64,000 nt of DNA from Streptomyces davaonensis JCM 4913 (GTDB lineage: Bacteria > Actinomycetota > Actinomycetes > Streptomycetales > Streptomycetaceae), in the NCBI RefSeq assembly GCF_000349325.1, contig NC_020504.1:7978326-8042325 (forward strand), given 5' to 3'. The notes below the pieces were generated by a model. The model made no database searches. It was not told the DNA's origin and worked only from the letters and a program-made list of their open reading frames with translations. Shown one piece after another: positions 44,703-53,151 of the stretch. The translations under genes were made by a program, and so were the position numbers. Numbering within the stretch: the first letter of the stretch is position 1; each line of letters opens with the position of its first letter.

Positions 44703-45515
44703 GTGAACGACGGCGACGGGATCCGTGAGGCGGAGGCCTCAGGGAAGCGGTTCGGCCCGCTCGGCACGGCGTTGGTGATCATTCCGACCTACAACGAGGC
44801 GGAGAACATCAAGGCGATCGTCGGCCGGGTGCGCTCGGCCGTACCCGAGGCGCATGTCCTCGTGGCCGACGACAACAGCCCCGACGGCACCGGCAAGCTC
44901 GCCGATGAGCTGGCCGCCGAGGACGATCACGTCCAGGTGCTGCACCGCAAGGGCAAGGAGGGCCTCGGTGCGGCCTACCTCGCGGGCTTCCGCTGGGGCC
45001 TGGACAAGGGCTACGGCGTCCTGGTCGAGATGGACGCGGACGGCTCCCACCGGCCGGAGGAGCTGCCCCGGCTGCTCACCGCGCTGAAGAGCGCCGACCT
45101 GGTCCTGGGGTCCCGCTGGGTGCCCGGCGGCCGGGTGGTGAACTGGCCCAAGAGCCGTGAGTTCATCTCCCGCGGCGGCAGCCTGTACTCCCGCGTGGCC
45201 CTGGACCTGCCGCTGCGGGACATCACCGGCGGCTACCGCGCCTTCCGCCGCGAGACCCTGGAGGGCCTCGGCCTCGACGACGTCGCCTCCCAGGGCTACT
45301 GCTTCCAGGTCGACCTCGCCCGTCGCGCGGTCAAGGCGGGCTACCACGTCATCGAGGTGCCCATCACCTTCGTCGAACGCGAGCTGGGCGACTCCAAGAT
45401 GAGCCGCGACATTCTGGTGGAGGCCCTGTGGCGGGTCACCACCTGGGGTGCGCAGGAGCGGGCCGGGAAGCTCCTCGGTCGCGCCAACAAGCCGCCTCAG
45501 CCGCCCCGGTCGTAG
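44703..45515 (+). CDS. ppm1: Polyprenol-phosphate-mannose synthase (GT2)
   Basis: 270 residues from a GTG with GGGGCA upstream. GT2 fold: LVIIPTYNEAENIKAIVGRV, nucleotide/metal site VLVADDNSPDGTG and VEMDADGSHRPEELP, acceptor loop WPKSREFISRGGSLYSRVAL and DITGGYRAFRRETLEG, end ITFVERELGDSKMSRDILVE. It transfers mannose from GDP-mannose to polyprenyl phosphate on the membrane's inner face, supplying mannose for protein O-mannosylation and lipoglycans. The C-terminal membrane part seen in some synthases is absent, so a separate transferase or membrane partner is needed. The membrane gene fxsA follows 72 bp on. Confidence 0.93.
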   Translation: MNDGDGIREAEASGKRFGPLGTALVIIPTYNEAENIKAIVGRVRSAVPEAHVLVADDNSPDGTGKLADELAAEDDHVQVLHRKGKEGLGAAYLAGFRWGLDKGYGVLVEMDADGSHRPEELPRLLTALKSADLVLGSRWVPGGRVVNWPKSREFISRGGSLYSRVALDLPLRDITGGYRAFRRETLEGLGLDDVASQGYCFQVDLARRAVKAGYHVIEVPITFVERELGDSKMSRDILVEALWRVTTWGAQERAGKLLGRANKPPQPPRS

Positions 45516-45587
45516 TCCTGCCACTGCGCGCGCCCTGCTGACCGTCCGCTTATCCCGCACTGAGCAGGGTGCAGGCACACTGGATGC

Positions 45588-46145
45588 ATGACGACTGGCG
45601 CACCGACTCCCACGCATCCCGCCCGGCCCCGGCGCTCCCGGCTGCGCACCTTCCTGCCGCTGGGCATCGCCGCGTGGCTGGTGCTGGAGATCTGGCTGCT
45701 GACCGTGGTCGCGGACGCGGCGGGCGGCTTCACCGTCTTCCTGCTGCTGGTCGCGGGCCTGCTGCTGGGCGCCGTGGTGATCAAGCGGGCGGGCCGGCGC
45801 GCCTTCCAGAACCTCAACGAGACCTTGCAGCGCGGCGGTACCCCGGCCCCCTCCGGCGGTGGCAACGGCCTGATGATGCTCGGCGGACTGCTGCTGATGC
45901 TGCCCGGCCTGGTCTCGGACGTGGTCGGTCTGCTCCTGCTGATCCCGCCGGTCCAGAAGGCGCTCGGGCGGTACACGGAGCGCACCCTCGAGAAGAGGCT
46001 CCGCAAGGCCGGACCGGGTACCCTCGGCGACGCCTTCCAGCAGGCCCGGATCCACCGGCCCGACGGCAAGGTCGTGCAGGGCGAGGTCATCCGGGACGAG
46101 CCGGGCGACACGCCCGAGGGCCCGCGCCCGCCGCTCACGCACTGA
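45588..46145 (+). CDS. fxsA: FxsA-family membrane protein
   Basis: 185 residues. Basic N terminus, three to four hydrophobic segments: FLPLGIAAWLVLEIWLLTVV (about 24-43), FTVFLLLVAGLLLGAVVIKR and GLMMLGGLLLMLPGLVSDVV (about 94-113) with LLLLIPPVQKALGRYTERTL. The LMLPGLVSDVVGLLLLIPPV block is diagnostic of FxsA. In E. coli FxsA limits phage exclusion by F; in actinobacteria the role is unknown. It is followed by a very strong terminator. Confidence 0.9.
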   Translation: MTTGAPTPTHPARPRRSRLRTFLPLGIAAWLVLEIWLLTVVADAAGGFTVFLLLVAGLLLGAVVIKRAGRRAFQNLNETLQRGGTPAPSGGGNGLMMLGGLLLMLPGLVSDVVGLLLLIPPVQKALGRYTERTLEKRLRKAGPGTLGDAFQQARIHRPDGKVVQGEVIRDEPGDTPEGPRPPLTH

Positions 46146-46165
46146 GTCGACGCACACTGAGCGAA

Positions 46166-46212
46166 CAAGACCGCGGGCGCCGTACGTCGAACGTACGGCG
46201 CCCGCGGTCTTG
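46166..46212. terminator. Very strong bidirectional terminator between fxsA and rbpA
   Basis: Perfect 22-bp inverted repeat (46166-46187 with 46191-46212) with a 3-nt loop, 20 bp after the fxsA stop and 37 bp from the rbpA stop. It is the longest perfect hairpin in the window. Confidence 0.95.
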
Positions 46213-46249
46213 TGCTGTCTAGCTGAATCGGGTTCCGGACCCGGCAGGA

Positions 46250-46624
46250 CTAGGCCGACTTACGGCTGTCCCTGGGGTGGACCGCGATGTTCATCGCGCC
46301 GGAACGCAGAACGGCCAGGCGCTCCTCAAGGACCTCTTCGAGTTCCTCACGGGTGCGCCGCTCCATCAGCATGTCCCAATGCGTACGCGCGGGCTTGGCC
46401 TTCTTCTCCTCAGGGCCGTCGCCGTCAACGAGGAGTGCCTGGGCCCCGCAGACCTTGCACTCCCACTCCGGCGGGATCTCCGCCTCGACCGAGAAGGGCA
46501 TCTCGAAGCGGTGCCCCTTCTCGCATGCGTACTCCACGGCCTGGCGCGGGGCCAGGTCGATGCCGCGGTCCGTCTCGTAGCTGGTCACCACGAGGCGCGT
46601 GCCGCGAAGAGCTCGCTCACTCAT
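46250..46624 (-). CDS. rbpA: RNA polymerase-binding protein RbpA
   Basis: 124 residues. N-terminal tail SERALRGTRLVVTSYETDRG, core domain with Cys34, His38, Cys56 and Cys59 (YACEKGHRFEMPF, WECKVCGAQ), basic linker EKKAKPARTHWDMLMERRTR and the sigma-interacting helix ELEEVLEERLAVLRSG. It binds the principal sigma factor HrdB and RNA polymerase and stabilises open complexes; it also affects rifampicin tolerance. A near-perfect SigR promoter lies 62 bp upstream, consistent with thiol-stress induction of rbpA known in S. coelicolor. Confidence 0.97.
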   Translation of the reverse strand: MSERALRGTRLVVTSYETDRGIDLAPRQAVEYACEKGHRFEMPFSVEAEIPPEWECKVCGAQALLVDGDGPEEKKAKPARTHWDMLMERRTREELEEVLEERLAVLRSGAMNIAVHPRDSRKSA

Positions 46625-46685
46625 GAATCGTGCCTCCCGGGCTTGTCGCCCACAGGACAGGTGTCGCTGTCGTCGTCATCCGGTC

Positions 46686-46712
46686 AACGTCCGGTCGGCG
46701 GTAAAGATTCCC
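46686..46712 (-). promoter_or_regulatory. Predicted SigR promoter of rbpA
   Basis: Minus strand GGGAAT (46712-46707), exactly 18 bp, GTT (46688-46686): the SigR consensus GGGAAT-N18-GTT. It lies about 62 bp upstream of the rbpA ATG. SigR responds to disulphide stress. Confidence 0.85.
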
Positions 46713-46775
46713 GTTCCGGGTCATGCGTCGCCGTCGTAGCCGCCCCTTGTTCTACCCACCGGCGCCCGGTTTGTC

Positions 46776-46793
46776 ACATCTGCTAGCAGATGT
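46776..46793. promoter_or_regulatory. 18-bp perfect palindrome upstream of rbpA
   Basis: ACATCTGCT-AGCAGATGT with no spacer, about 65 bp upstream of the SigR promoter and 87 bp past the UMF1 gene stop. It may be an operator for an additional rbpA promoter. No cognate regulator is obvious nearby. Confidence 0.55.
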
Positions 46794-46879
46794 CACCCAG
46801 CGTTTCGGCATCTTTGACGCGCAGTAACGGTACGCCTGGCAGGCCAAACGCGTACACTACAGCCCTTTCGCGCCGAACG

Positions 46880-48235
46880 CTAAATCCTAGCCGGAACAGG
46901 GTTGCCCGCGTCGCTGATCGCCTGCCGTACCGGAACCCGCGCGAGCAGCACGAATCCGAGCGCGAAGAAGGCCACCAGCGAGATGATCGCGTCGCGATAG
47001 CTCCCGGTCAGCTGGTAGGTGAGCCCGAACAGCAGCGGGCCGAGCCAGCTCATCCCGCGGTCGCTCACCTCGTAGGCGGAGAAGTACTCGGCCTCCTTGC
47101 CCGGCGGTACGAGATGGGAGAACAGGGAGCGGGACAGGGCCTGGCTGCCGCCCAGCACCAGTCCGATTCCGGCCGCCAGCACGAAGAACCACACCGGCGC
47201 CCCGGCCGGCAGGAAGTACCCGGCCGCCAGGGTCAGCGTCCACGCCACCAGTGAGCCGAGGATGGTGCGCTTCGCGCCGTACGTCCGGGCCAGCCGGCCC
47301 AGCAGCAGCGCCCCCGCCACCGCCAGCACCTGGACCAGTAGCACCGCGCCGATCAGCGTGGACTGGCCGAGGCCGAGTTCCTCTGAGCCGTAGACCGACG
47401 CCTGGGTGATCACTGTCTGGATGCCGTCGTTGTAGACGAGGTATGCCAGCAGGAAGGCGAGGGTGAGCGGGTGTCGGCGCATGTCGCGGATCGTCGCCGC
47501 GAGCTGCCGGAAGCCGGACGCGGTCGCTGTCGTCCTTCCGTCCGAGGCTGCCCGGCGGTCGCGCAGCCGTCGAAGCGGTACGAGGGTGAAGGCGCCCCAC
47601 CACAGTCCGGCCGAGGCCAGGCAGATGCGGACGGCCGTGGTCTCGGAGACGCCGAAGGAGTCGTGGCCCAGATACAGCGCCAGGTTCACGACCAGGACCA
47701 GGGCGCCCGAGGCGTAGCCGAAGGCCCACCCGCGTGAGGAGACCGCGTCGCGTTCCTCGGGCGGGGCGATCTGCGGCAGATAGGAGTTGTAGAGCATCAT
47801 CGCCACGGACTGCGCCGCGTTGGCGACGATCAGCAGCGCGCCGCCGAGCAGATAGCGGTCGCCGTCCAGGAAGAACATCGCCGTCGTCGCCGCGGCCCCG
47901 GTGTACGCGGCCGCCGCCAGCAGCGGCTTCTTCCGGCCGCTGCGGTCGGCTGCGGCGCCGACCAGGGGCATCACCAGGACGGCCACGATCACCGACAGCG
48001 ACACCGAATAGGCGAAGAAGGACCCGGCGCGCACCGGGATGCCGAGCGGATGCACGAAGCCGTCCGCGTCGGCGGCCTCCTCGGCGACCGAGGTCAGATA
48101 GGGGCCGAGGAACACGGTGAGCACGCTCGTCGAATAGACGGAGCACGCCCAGTCGTAGAAGTACCAGCCGCGCTGCTCGCGCCGCCGTTGCGCGACCTCT
48201 TCGGCCGCCTTGGTGCCCATGGTGCCGGTGTCCAC
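46880..48235 (-). CDS. UMF1/Atg22-type MFS transporter
   Basis: 451 residues with about 12 membrane helices. UMF1 hallmarks: RGWYFYDWACSVYSTSVLTV in helix 1, LVMPLVGAAADRSGRKKPLL after helix 2-3, FLLAYLVYNDGIQTVITQAS and LVLGGSQALSRSLFSHLVPP followed by GKEAEYFSAYEVSDRG. Related to vacuolar amino-acid effluxer Atg22, so it may export amino acids or other metabolites. The GDPD gene lies just upstream (48279-49046, same strand), with a gap of about 43 bp. Confidence 0.92.
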   Translation of the reverse strand: MDTGTMGTKAAEEVAQRRREQRGWYFYDWACSVYSTSVLTVFLGPYLTSVAEEAADADGFVHPLGIPVRAGSFFAYSVSLSVIVAVLVMPLVGAAADRSGRKKPLLAAAAYTGAAATTAMFFLDGDRYLLGGALLIVANAAQSVAMMLYNSYLPQIAPPEERDAVSSRGWAFGYASGALVLVVNLALYLGHDSFGVSETTAVRICLASAGLWWGAFTLVPLRRLRDRRAASDGRTTATASGFRQLAATIRDMRRHPLTLAFLLAYLVYNDGIQTVITQASVYGSEELGLGQSTLIGAVLLVQVLAVAGALLLGRLARTYGAKRTILGSLVAWTLTLAAGYFLPAGAPVWFFVLAAGIGLVLGGSQALSRSLFSHLVPPGKEAEYFSAYEVSDRGMSWLGPLLFGLTYQLTGSYRDAIISLVAFFALGFVLLARVPVRQAISDAGNPVPARI

Positions 48236-48278
48236 CCGCGCCCCTCGCTTTTCCGTCCGGGCCGCGGGCCGCCGGGGC

Positions 48279-49046
48279 TCAGACCCAGACGCCCCGGTCC
48301 TCCATGACCTTGCGCAATGTCTCGATGTGATCGGTCATGATGCCATCGACTCCCAGGTCCAGGAGCCGGTGCATACGGTCCTCCTCGTTGACCGTCCACA
48401 CATGGACCTGGATCCCGCGCGCGTGGGCGGCGTGCACGAAGCGACGGTCGACGACCGGGATGCCGGACTGCGTCTCGGGAACCTGCGCGGCGACGGCCGA
48501 CCGGCGCACCATCGCGGGCACGCCCCAGGAGCGCAGCCGCAGATTCAGCACCCCGCGCGTGCCGTACGACGTGGCCAGGCGCGGCCCGGCCAGCCGCTGG
48601 GCCCGGACCACCCGTGCCTCGGAGAAGGAGCCGAGGCAGATCCGGTCCCAGGCGTCGGTGCGCTCGATCAGGTCAAGGAAGGGCAGCAGTGCGGGCTCCG
48701 CCTTGACGTCGACGTTCCAGCGCGCCTCGGGGAACGCCTCCAGCAGCTCCTCGAACAGCGGCACCGGTTCCTGGCCGGCCACGCGCGCGTGCCGTACGTC
48801 CGCCCAGAGCAGGTCGCAGATCCGGCCCGCCCCGTCGGTCACCCGGTCCAGCGTCGAGTCGTGGAACGCGACCAGCTTGCCGTCGCGAGTGAGGTGGACG
48901 TCGGTCTCCAGGTACCGGTAGCCGAGGTCCACCGCGCGGCGGAACTGGAACAGGGTGTTCTCCAGGCCGTCGGCGTCTCCGCCGCGGTGGGCGAAGGGGA
49001 TCGGGCCCGGATGGTCGAGATAGGGGTGGCGTATCGGCGTGCTCAC
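48279..49046 (-). CDS. Glycerophosphodiester phosphodiesterase
   Basis: 255 residues from a GTG that overlaps the upstream yczE stop (GTGA). GDPD TIM barrel: FAHRGGDADGLENTLFQFRR with the catalytic His and metal Glu, LETDVHLTRDGKLVAFHDST with the second His, WNVDVKAEPAL, and HVWTVNEEDRMHRLLDLGVD. No signal peptide, so it acts in the cytosol on glycerophosphodiesters, releasing glycerol 3-phosphate and an alcohol. Coupled translation with the YczE-type membrane protein suggests a shared function. Confidence 0.95.
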   Translation of the reverse strand: MSTPIRHPYLDHPGPIPFAHRGGDADGLENTLFQFRRAVDLGYRYLETDVHLTRDGKLVAFHDSTLDRVTDGAGRICDLLWADVRHARVAGQEPVPLFEELLEAFPEARWNVDVKAEPALLPFLDLIERTDAWDRICLGSFSEARVVRAQRLAGPRLATSYGTRGVLNLRLRSWGVPAMVRRSAVAAQVPETQSGIPVVDRRFVHAAHARGIQVHVWTVNEEDRMHRLLDLGVDGIMTDHIETLRKVMEDRGVWV

Positions 49047-49732
49047 CGTCGCAGTATGGCCCGCCGGGGTTGACCGGTGGCAACGACCGCGCTGCCGCCG
49101 GGTGCCGGGGACACGGCGAAGACGCGCAGGAAGAGCTGGGCGAGCGGGCCGATGGCCAGCGCGTACAGCACGGTGCCGGCGCCGACCGTGCCGCCGAGCA
49201 GGAAGCCCGAGGCGACCACCGCGAGTTCGATGCCGGTGCGCATCAGCCGGATCGAGCGCCCGGTGCGCTTGTGCAGCCCCGTCATCAGGCCGTCGCGCGG
49301 GCCCGGCCCGAAGCGGGCCGCGATGTAGAGGCCGGTGGCCACGCCGTTGAGGACGACACCGGCGAGGAGCAGGGGTATCCGGACGGCCAGTGAGTGCGCC
49401 TCGGGGAGGGCGGCCAAAGTGCCGTCCATGGCGATGCCGACCACGAACACATTGGAGACAGTGCCGAGGCCCGGCCGCTGGCGCAGCGGGATCCACAGGA
49501 GCAGCACCGCCGCGCCCACGATGATCGACACCACGCCGATGGTCAGGCCGGTCAGCTCGGCCAGGCCCTGGTGCAGCACGTTCCAGGGTTCGAGGCCGAG
49601 GCCCGCCTCGACGAGCAGGGCCGAGCTCGCCCCGTACAGCGCGAGACCGACGTACAGCTGGATCAACCGTCGCCCGAGACGGCTCGTGGTGGACAAGAGG
49701 GTCCCCCCTGTGGTGGTAGTGGCCTGCGTCAT
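49043..49732 (-). CDS. yczE: YczE/YyaS-type membrane protein
   Basis: 229 residues from an ATG (MTQATTTTGG). Five hydrophobic helices; block RLIQLYVGLALYGASSALLV and then LEPWNVLHQGLAELTG, and FGPGPRDGLMTGLHKRTGRS, both seen in YczE and YitT-type proteins. Divergent from a MocR regulator, the same pairing as yczE-ycxD of Bacillus subtilis, where the regulator controls the membrane protein. Its molecular function is not known. It is coupled to the GDPD gene downstream. Confidence 0.87.
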   Translation of the reverse strand: MTQATTTTGGTLLSTTSRLGRRLIQLYVGLALYGASSALLVEAGLGLEPWNVLHQGLAELTGLTIGVVSIIVGAAVLLLWIPLRQRPGLGTVSNVFVVGIAMDGTLAALPEAHSLAVRIPLLLAGVVLNGVATGLYIAARFGPGPRDGLMTGLHKRTGRSIRLMRTGIELAVVASGFLLGGTVGAGTVLYALAIGPLAQLFLRVFAVSPAPGGSAVVATGQPRRAILRR

Positions 49733-49796
49733 GACACCCTGTGGCTTGAGGAGAACGGCCATCCATGGCCAATTCGGGGAAGGTGGACTGATTTCC

Positions 49797-51296
49797 ATGG
49801 CGCAGTGGACCTCGGCAGTGGGGCCGGCTCAGCTCGCCCGGCTGCTCAGCTCCCAGCAGGACCGCCCCGCGGGCCCCGGTACGCGCCGCCCGCCCGCCTA
49901 TCGCGCGCTCGCCGACGGCATCCGGCTGCTGGTCCTGGAAGGCCGCGTGCCGGTGGCCGCCCGGCTGCCCGCGGAACGCGAACTGGCCCTCTCCCTGTCC
50001 GTCAGCCGTACGACCGTCGCCGCCGCGTATGAGGCGCTGCGCGCCGAGGGCTTCCTGGAGTCCCGGCGCGGCGCCGGGAGCTGGACCGCCGTACCGGCCG
50101 GAAATCCGCTCCCCGCGCGGGGGCTCGAACCGCTGCCCCCCGAGGCTCTCGGCTCGATGATCGACCTCGGCTGCGCGGCGCTCCCCGCGCCCGAGCCCTG
50201 GCTCACCCGCGCGGTGCAGGGCGCCCTGGAGGAACTGCCGCCGTACGCCCACACGCACGGCGACTATCCGGCCGGGCTGCCCGCGCTGCGCGCGATGATC
50301 GCCGAGCGGTACACCGCGCGCGGCATCCCGACCATGCCCGAGCAGATCATGGTGACCACCGGCGCGATGGGCGCCATCGACGCCATCTGCCATCTGTTCG
50401 GGGGGCGGGGCGAGCGGATCGCCGTGGAGTCGCCGTCCTACGCCAACATCCTTCAGCTGATGCGGGAGGCGGGCGCCCGTCTGGTGCCGGTCGCCATGGC
50501 CGAGGGGCTCACCGGCTGGGACATGGACCGCTGGCGGCAGGTGCTACGCGACGCGGCGCCCCGGATCGCCTATGTCGTCGCCGACTTCCACAACCCGACC
50601 GGCGCCCTCGCCGACGACGACCAGCGGCGGGCGATGGTGGACGCGGCACGCTCGGCGGGGACCGTGCTGGTCGCCGACGAGACGATGACCGAGCTGTGGC
50701 TGGACCCGGATGTCGCGATGCCGCGCCCGGTGTGCGCCTTCGACCCGGCCGGGGCCACGGTGATCACCGTCGGCTCGGCGAGCAAGGCCTTCTGGGCGGG
50801 CATGCGCATCGGCTGGGTCCGGGCGGCTCCGGACGTCATCCGCAGCCTCGTCGCCGCGCGGGCCTACGCCGACCTGGGGACCCCGGTGCTGGAGCAGCTC
50901 GCCGTGAACTGGCTGTTCAGCACCGGAGGTTGGGAGCAGGCGGTGGAACTGCGCCGGGTCCAGGCCCAGGAGAACCGGGAGGCGCTGGTCAGCGCGGTGC
51001 GGCGGGAGCTGCCCGGGTGGGAGTTCGAGGTCCCCAAGGGCGGACTGACCCTGTGGGTCCGCACCGGCGGCCTGTCCGGCTCGCGGCTCGCCGAGGCGGG
51101 GGAGCGGGTCGGTGTCCGGGTGCCCTCAGGGCCCCGCTTCGGAGTGGACGGGGCCTTCGAGGGGTATGTGCGGCTGCCGTTCACCGTGGGCGGCGCGGTC
51201 GCCGAGGAGGCGGCGGTGCGGCTGGCGGCGGCTGCCCGGCTGGTGGAGAGCGGGGGCGCCGGGGGTGGGGAGACGCCGCGCACGTTTGTTGCGTAG
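49797..51296 (+). CDS. MocR-type GntR regulator with aminotransferase domain
   Basis: 499 residues from the ATG (MAQWTSAVGP). N-terminal GntR winged helix (about 30-110): YRALADGIRLLVLEGRVPVA, SVSRTTVAAAYEALRAEGFL. The fold type I aminotransferase domain (about 140-480) has TTGAMGAIDAICHLFGGRGE, FHNPTGALADDDQRRAMVDA, and the PLP Lys in SASKAFWAGMRIGWV. MocR proteins bind PLP and sense PLP or an amino compound, activating a neighbour such as yczE. The 64-bp divergent gap contains GGCCAT-CC-ATGGCC (49759-49772), a possible operator. Confidence 0.93.
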   Translation: MAQWTSAVGPAQLARLLSSQQDRPAGPGTRRPPAYRALADGIRLLVLEGRVPVAARLPAERELALSLSVSRTTVAAAYEALRAEGFLESRRGAGSWTAVPAGNPLPARGLEPLPPEALGSMIDLGCAALPAPEPWLTRAVQGALEELPPYAHTHGDYPAGLPALRAMIAERYTARGIPTMPEQIMVTTGAMGAIDAICHLFGGRGERIAVESPSYANILQLMREAGARLVPVAMAEGLTGWDMDRWRQVLRDAAPRIAYVVADFHNPTGALADDDQRRAMVDAARSAGTVLVADETMTELWLDPDVAMPRPVCAFDPAGATVITVGSASKAFWAGMRIGWVRAAPDVIRSLVAARAYADLGTPVLEQLAVNWLFSTGGWEQAVELRRVQAQENREALVSAVRRELPGWEFEVPKGGLTLWVRTGGLSGSRLAEAGERVGVRVPSGPRFGVDGAFEGYVRLPFTVGGAVAEEAAVRLAAAARLVESGGAGGGETPRTFVA

Positions 51297-51299
51297 CCG

Positions 51300-52916
51300 C
51301 TAGGGCAGGGGGGACGTTTCCGCCGCGACGGCCTCCACCGCGAGTGCCTCGGCCGGTACGGCTTCCGTCGGCACCGCCTCCGCCGGTACCGGCTCCGCGT
51401 CCGCCGGGGTCGTGCGCGGCGGGAGCAGGTCCAGGACGGCCTGGCGCTGGGCGCCCGTCGTGGCGTCGTCGTAGGGGTCCGGGGTGGCCGGGACCTGGAG
51501 GCGCAGGACAGGGCCGGTGCCCAGGCGGGCGTAGCCGCGGCCGGGGGGCAGCTGGCTGATCGGGGTGGTGTGCGGGGGCGCGCCGAGGACCGCCGTGAGC
51601 TGCTCCGCGGTCGCGGGGCCGAGGACGGCACGCGCGCGTGTGTGCGGGCGCACGGACTCGCTCAGGGCGTCCGCGGCGTCGAACTGGTCGGCCACGACGA
51701 CCGTGACGTTCGCCGCGCGGCCGTGGCGCAGGGGCACCTGGAGCAGGGACTGCGGGTCCTTGTGGCCCTCGGTGGCGGCGAGGTGGGCGAAGGCCGTCGG
51801 GCGGTCCAGCAGGATCCACAGCGGGCGCTTGGTGTCGTCCGGCGGCGGGTGACCGGCCTGCCGGGCGCGGTTGACGGCGATGAGCCGGCGCTCCGTCTCG
51901 TGCGCCGCCCACTCCAGGCTGGCCAGCGCCCCGGCCAGCGCGCACTCCACGGCGAGGACACCGTCGCGGCCGGTCAGGCAGGCGTACTCGCCGGTGCCGC
52001 CGCCCTCGACGATGACGACATCGCCGTACTGGAGCGCCTGGAGGGCGACCGAGCGGAGCAGGGTGGAGGTGCCGCTGCCGGGCTGGCCCATGACCAGCAG
52101 ATGCGGCTCGGTGGAGCGGATGCCGGTGCGCCAGACGACCGGCGGCATGTCGCGCTGCTCCTCGCCGTGGGTGAGGGGGAGCGTGCGCTGGACCTCGCCC
52201 GGGTCGGTGAAGCCGAGGACGGTCTCGCCCGGTGCCGTGACGAAACGCTGGGCGGCGATGTCGGTGGGCAGCGGGGGCAGGACCGAGACGGAGAGCTGGT
52301 TGCCCTCCTCGTCCCAGGCGAAGCGGTACTCCCGGCCGCGTCCCGACTTCGCGGTGAGCAGATGCTCGATCCGCGCGCGGGCCTCGGGCTCGCCGTCGGT
52401 GAAGTAGGCCGGGTAGCGGATCGTGAGGCTCGTGACACGCCCCGAGGCGTCGAACTCGTACGCCGGGAAGGCGCTCTCCCATTCACCGCCGTGGGAGTAG
52501 AGGGGAGCCGGGTCCTCCGCGGTCGAGAAGTACGGCACGAGGGCTTCGTACAGCGACTTCAGGCGTTCCGTCTGGGATTCGTCCGGGCCCTCGGGGGCTG
52601 GCTCGGTGCGGTCCCGGCCCTGCCAGGCTGCTGCCGCCATCAGGGTGATGACGGCGAGCAGCGGGCCGTACGGGACGAGCGCCACCACCAGGACCACCGA
52701 GGCCACCAGGAACAGCAGCGGCCCGCGCTTGTCCTTGGGGGTGTCCGCCCACTTGCGCCGCCCGGCCGAGGCCAGCCGGCGCAGTCCGCGGCTGATCGTG
52801 ATCAGCGGATGCAGGACGTCGGTGGCACTGTCGGCCGCCGTCCGGGCCAGCTCCCGACTCCGGGCGATCTGCGCGCTGCCTGTGCTCAGGATGCGAGGAA
52901 GGGGACGCCGGGCCAC
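51300..52916 (-). CDS. Membrane-anchored FtsK/TraB-like P-loop ATPase
   Basis: 538 residues from a GTG. Basic N terminus, two adjacent hydrophobic segments (about 67-98: FLVASVVLVVALVPYGPLLA), a middle region with YFSTAEDPAPLYSHGGEWES, then a P-loop ATPase domain with Walker A VMGQPGSGTSTLLRSVALQA near 275-295 and a Walker B-like RPLWILLDRPTAFAHL. The tail is a run of EA(V/L)PAEA repeats (about 500-535). The layout resembles FtsK/EccC-like DNA- or protein-translocating ATPases. A 64-residue membrane protein lies 40 bp upstream. The MocR gene converges with only 3 bp between. Confidence 0.75.
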   Translation of the reverse strand: MARRPLPRILSTGSAQIARSRELARTAADSATDVLHPLITISRGLRRLASAGRRKWADTPKDKRGPLLFLVASVVLVVALVPYGPLLAVITLMAAAAWQGRDRTEPAPEGPDESQTERLKSLYEALVPYFSTAEDPAPLYSHGGEWESAFPAYEFDASGRVTSLTIRYPAYFTDGEPEARARIEHLLTAKSGRGREYRFAWDEEGNQLSVSVLPPLPTDIAAQRFVTAPGETVLGFTDPGEVQRTLPLTHGEEQRDMPPVVWRTGIRSTEPHLLVMGQPGSGTSTLLRSVALQALQYGDVVIVEGGGTGEYACLTGRDGVLAVECALAGALASLEWAAHETERRLIAVNRARQAGHPPPDDTKRPLWILLDRPTAFAHLAATEGHKDPQSLLQVPLRHGRAANVTVVVADQFDAADALSESVRPHTRARAVLGPATAEQLTAVLGAPPHTTPISQLPPGRGYARLGTGPVLRLQVPATPDPYDDATTGAQRQAVLDLLPPRTTPADAEPVPAEAVPTEAVPAEALAVEAVAAETSPLP

Positions 52917-52956
52917 TGCGGTCTCCTGACGGTGCGTACGGACGGGACGGTCGGGC

Positions 52957-53151
52957 TCAGAACTTGATGCCGCCGAGCAGGCTCGCCAGGCTCTCGCCGC
53001 CGGCCTTGATGCTCGGAGCGATCGCCGTACTGGCCAGGTAGAAGCCGAACAGGGCCGCGACCAGGGCGTGCGAGGCCTTGAGTCCGTCCTTCTTGAAAAA
53101 GAGGAAGACGATGATGCCGAGCAGGACCACGCCTGAGATGGACAGGATCAT
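52957..53151 (-). CDS. Small two-helix membrane protein
   Basis: 64 residues. ATG with AGGAGA 7 bp upstream. A hydrophobic helix (MILSISGVVLLGIIVFLFFK) followed by KKDG and a second helix (ALVAALFGFYLASTAIAPSI), ending GGESLASLLGGIKF. No recognised domain. It is co-oriented with the P-loop ATPase gene 40 bp downstream, so it may anchor or regulate it. Divergent from the ankyrin-repeat gene. Confidence 0.75.
   Translation of the reverse strand: MILSISGVVLLGIIVFLFFKKDGLKASHALVAALFGFYLASTAIAPSIKAGGESLASLLGGIKF

Noticed and set aside
42047..44782. Long minus-strand ORF of 911 codons opposite the amidohydrolase and Lrp genes
   Set aside because: Low-complexity Gly/Arg/Pro/Ala sequence that mirrors the real plus-strand genes; typical antisense open frame in high-G+C DNA.
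51300..53151. Integrative conjugative element or ESX cluster
   Set aside because: An FtsK-like ATPase and a mini membrane protein alone are not enough; no integrase, attachment site, Esx or spread genes were found.
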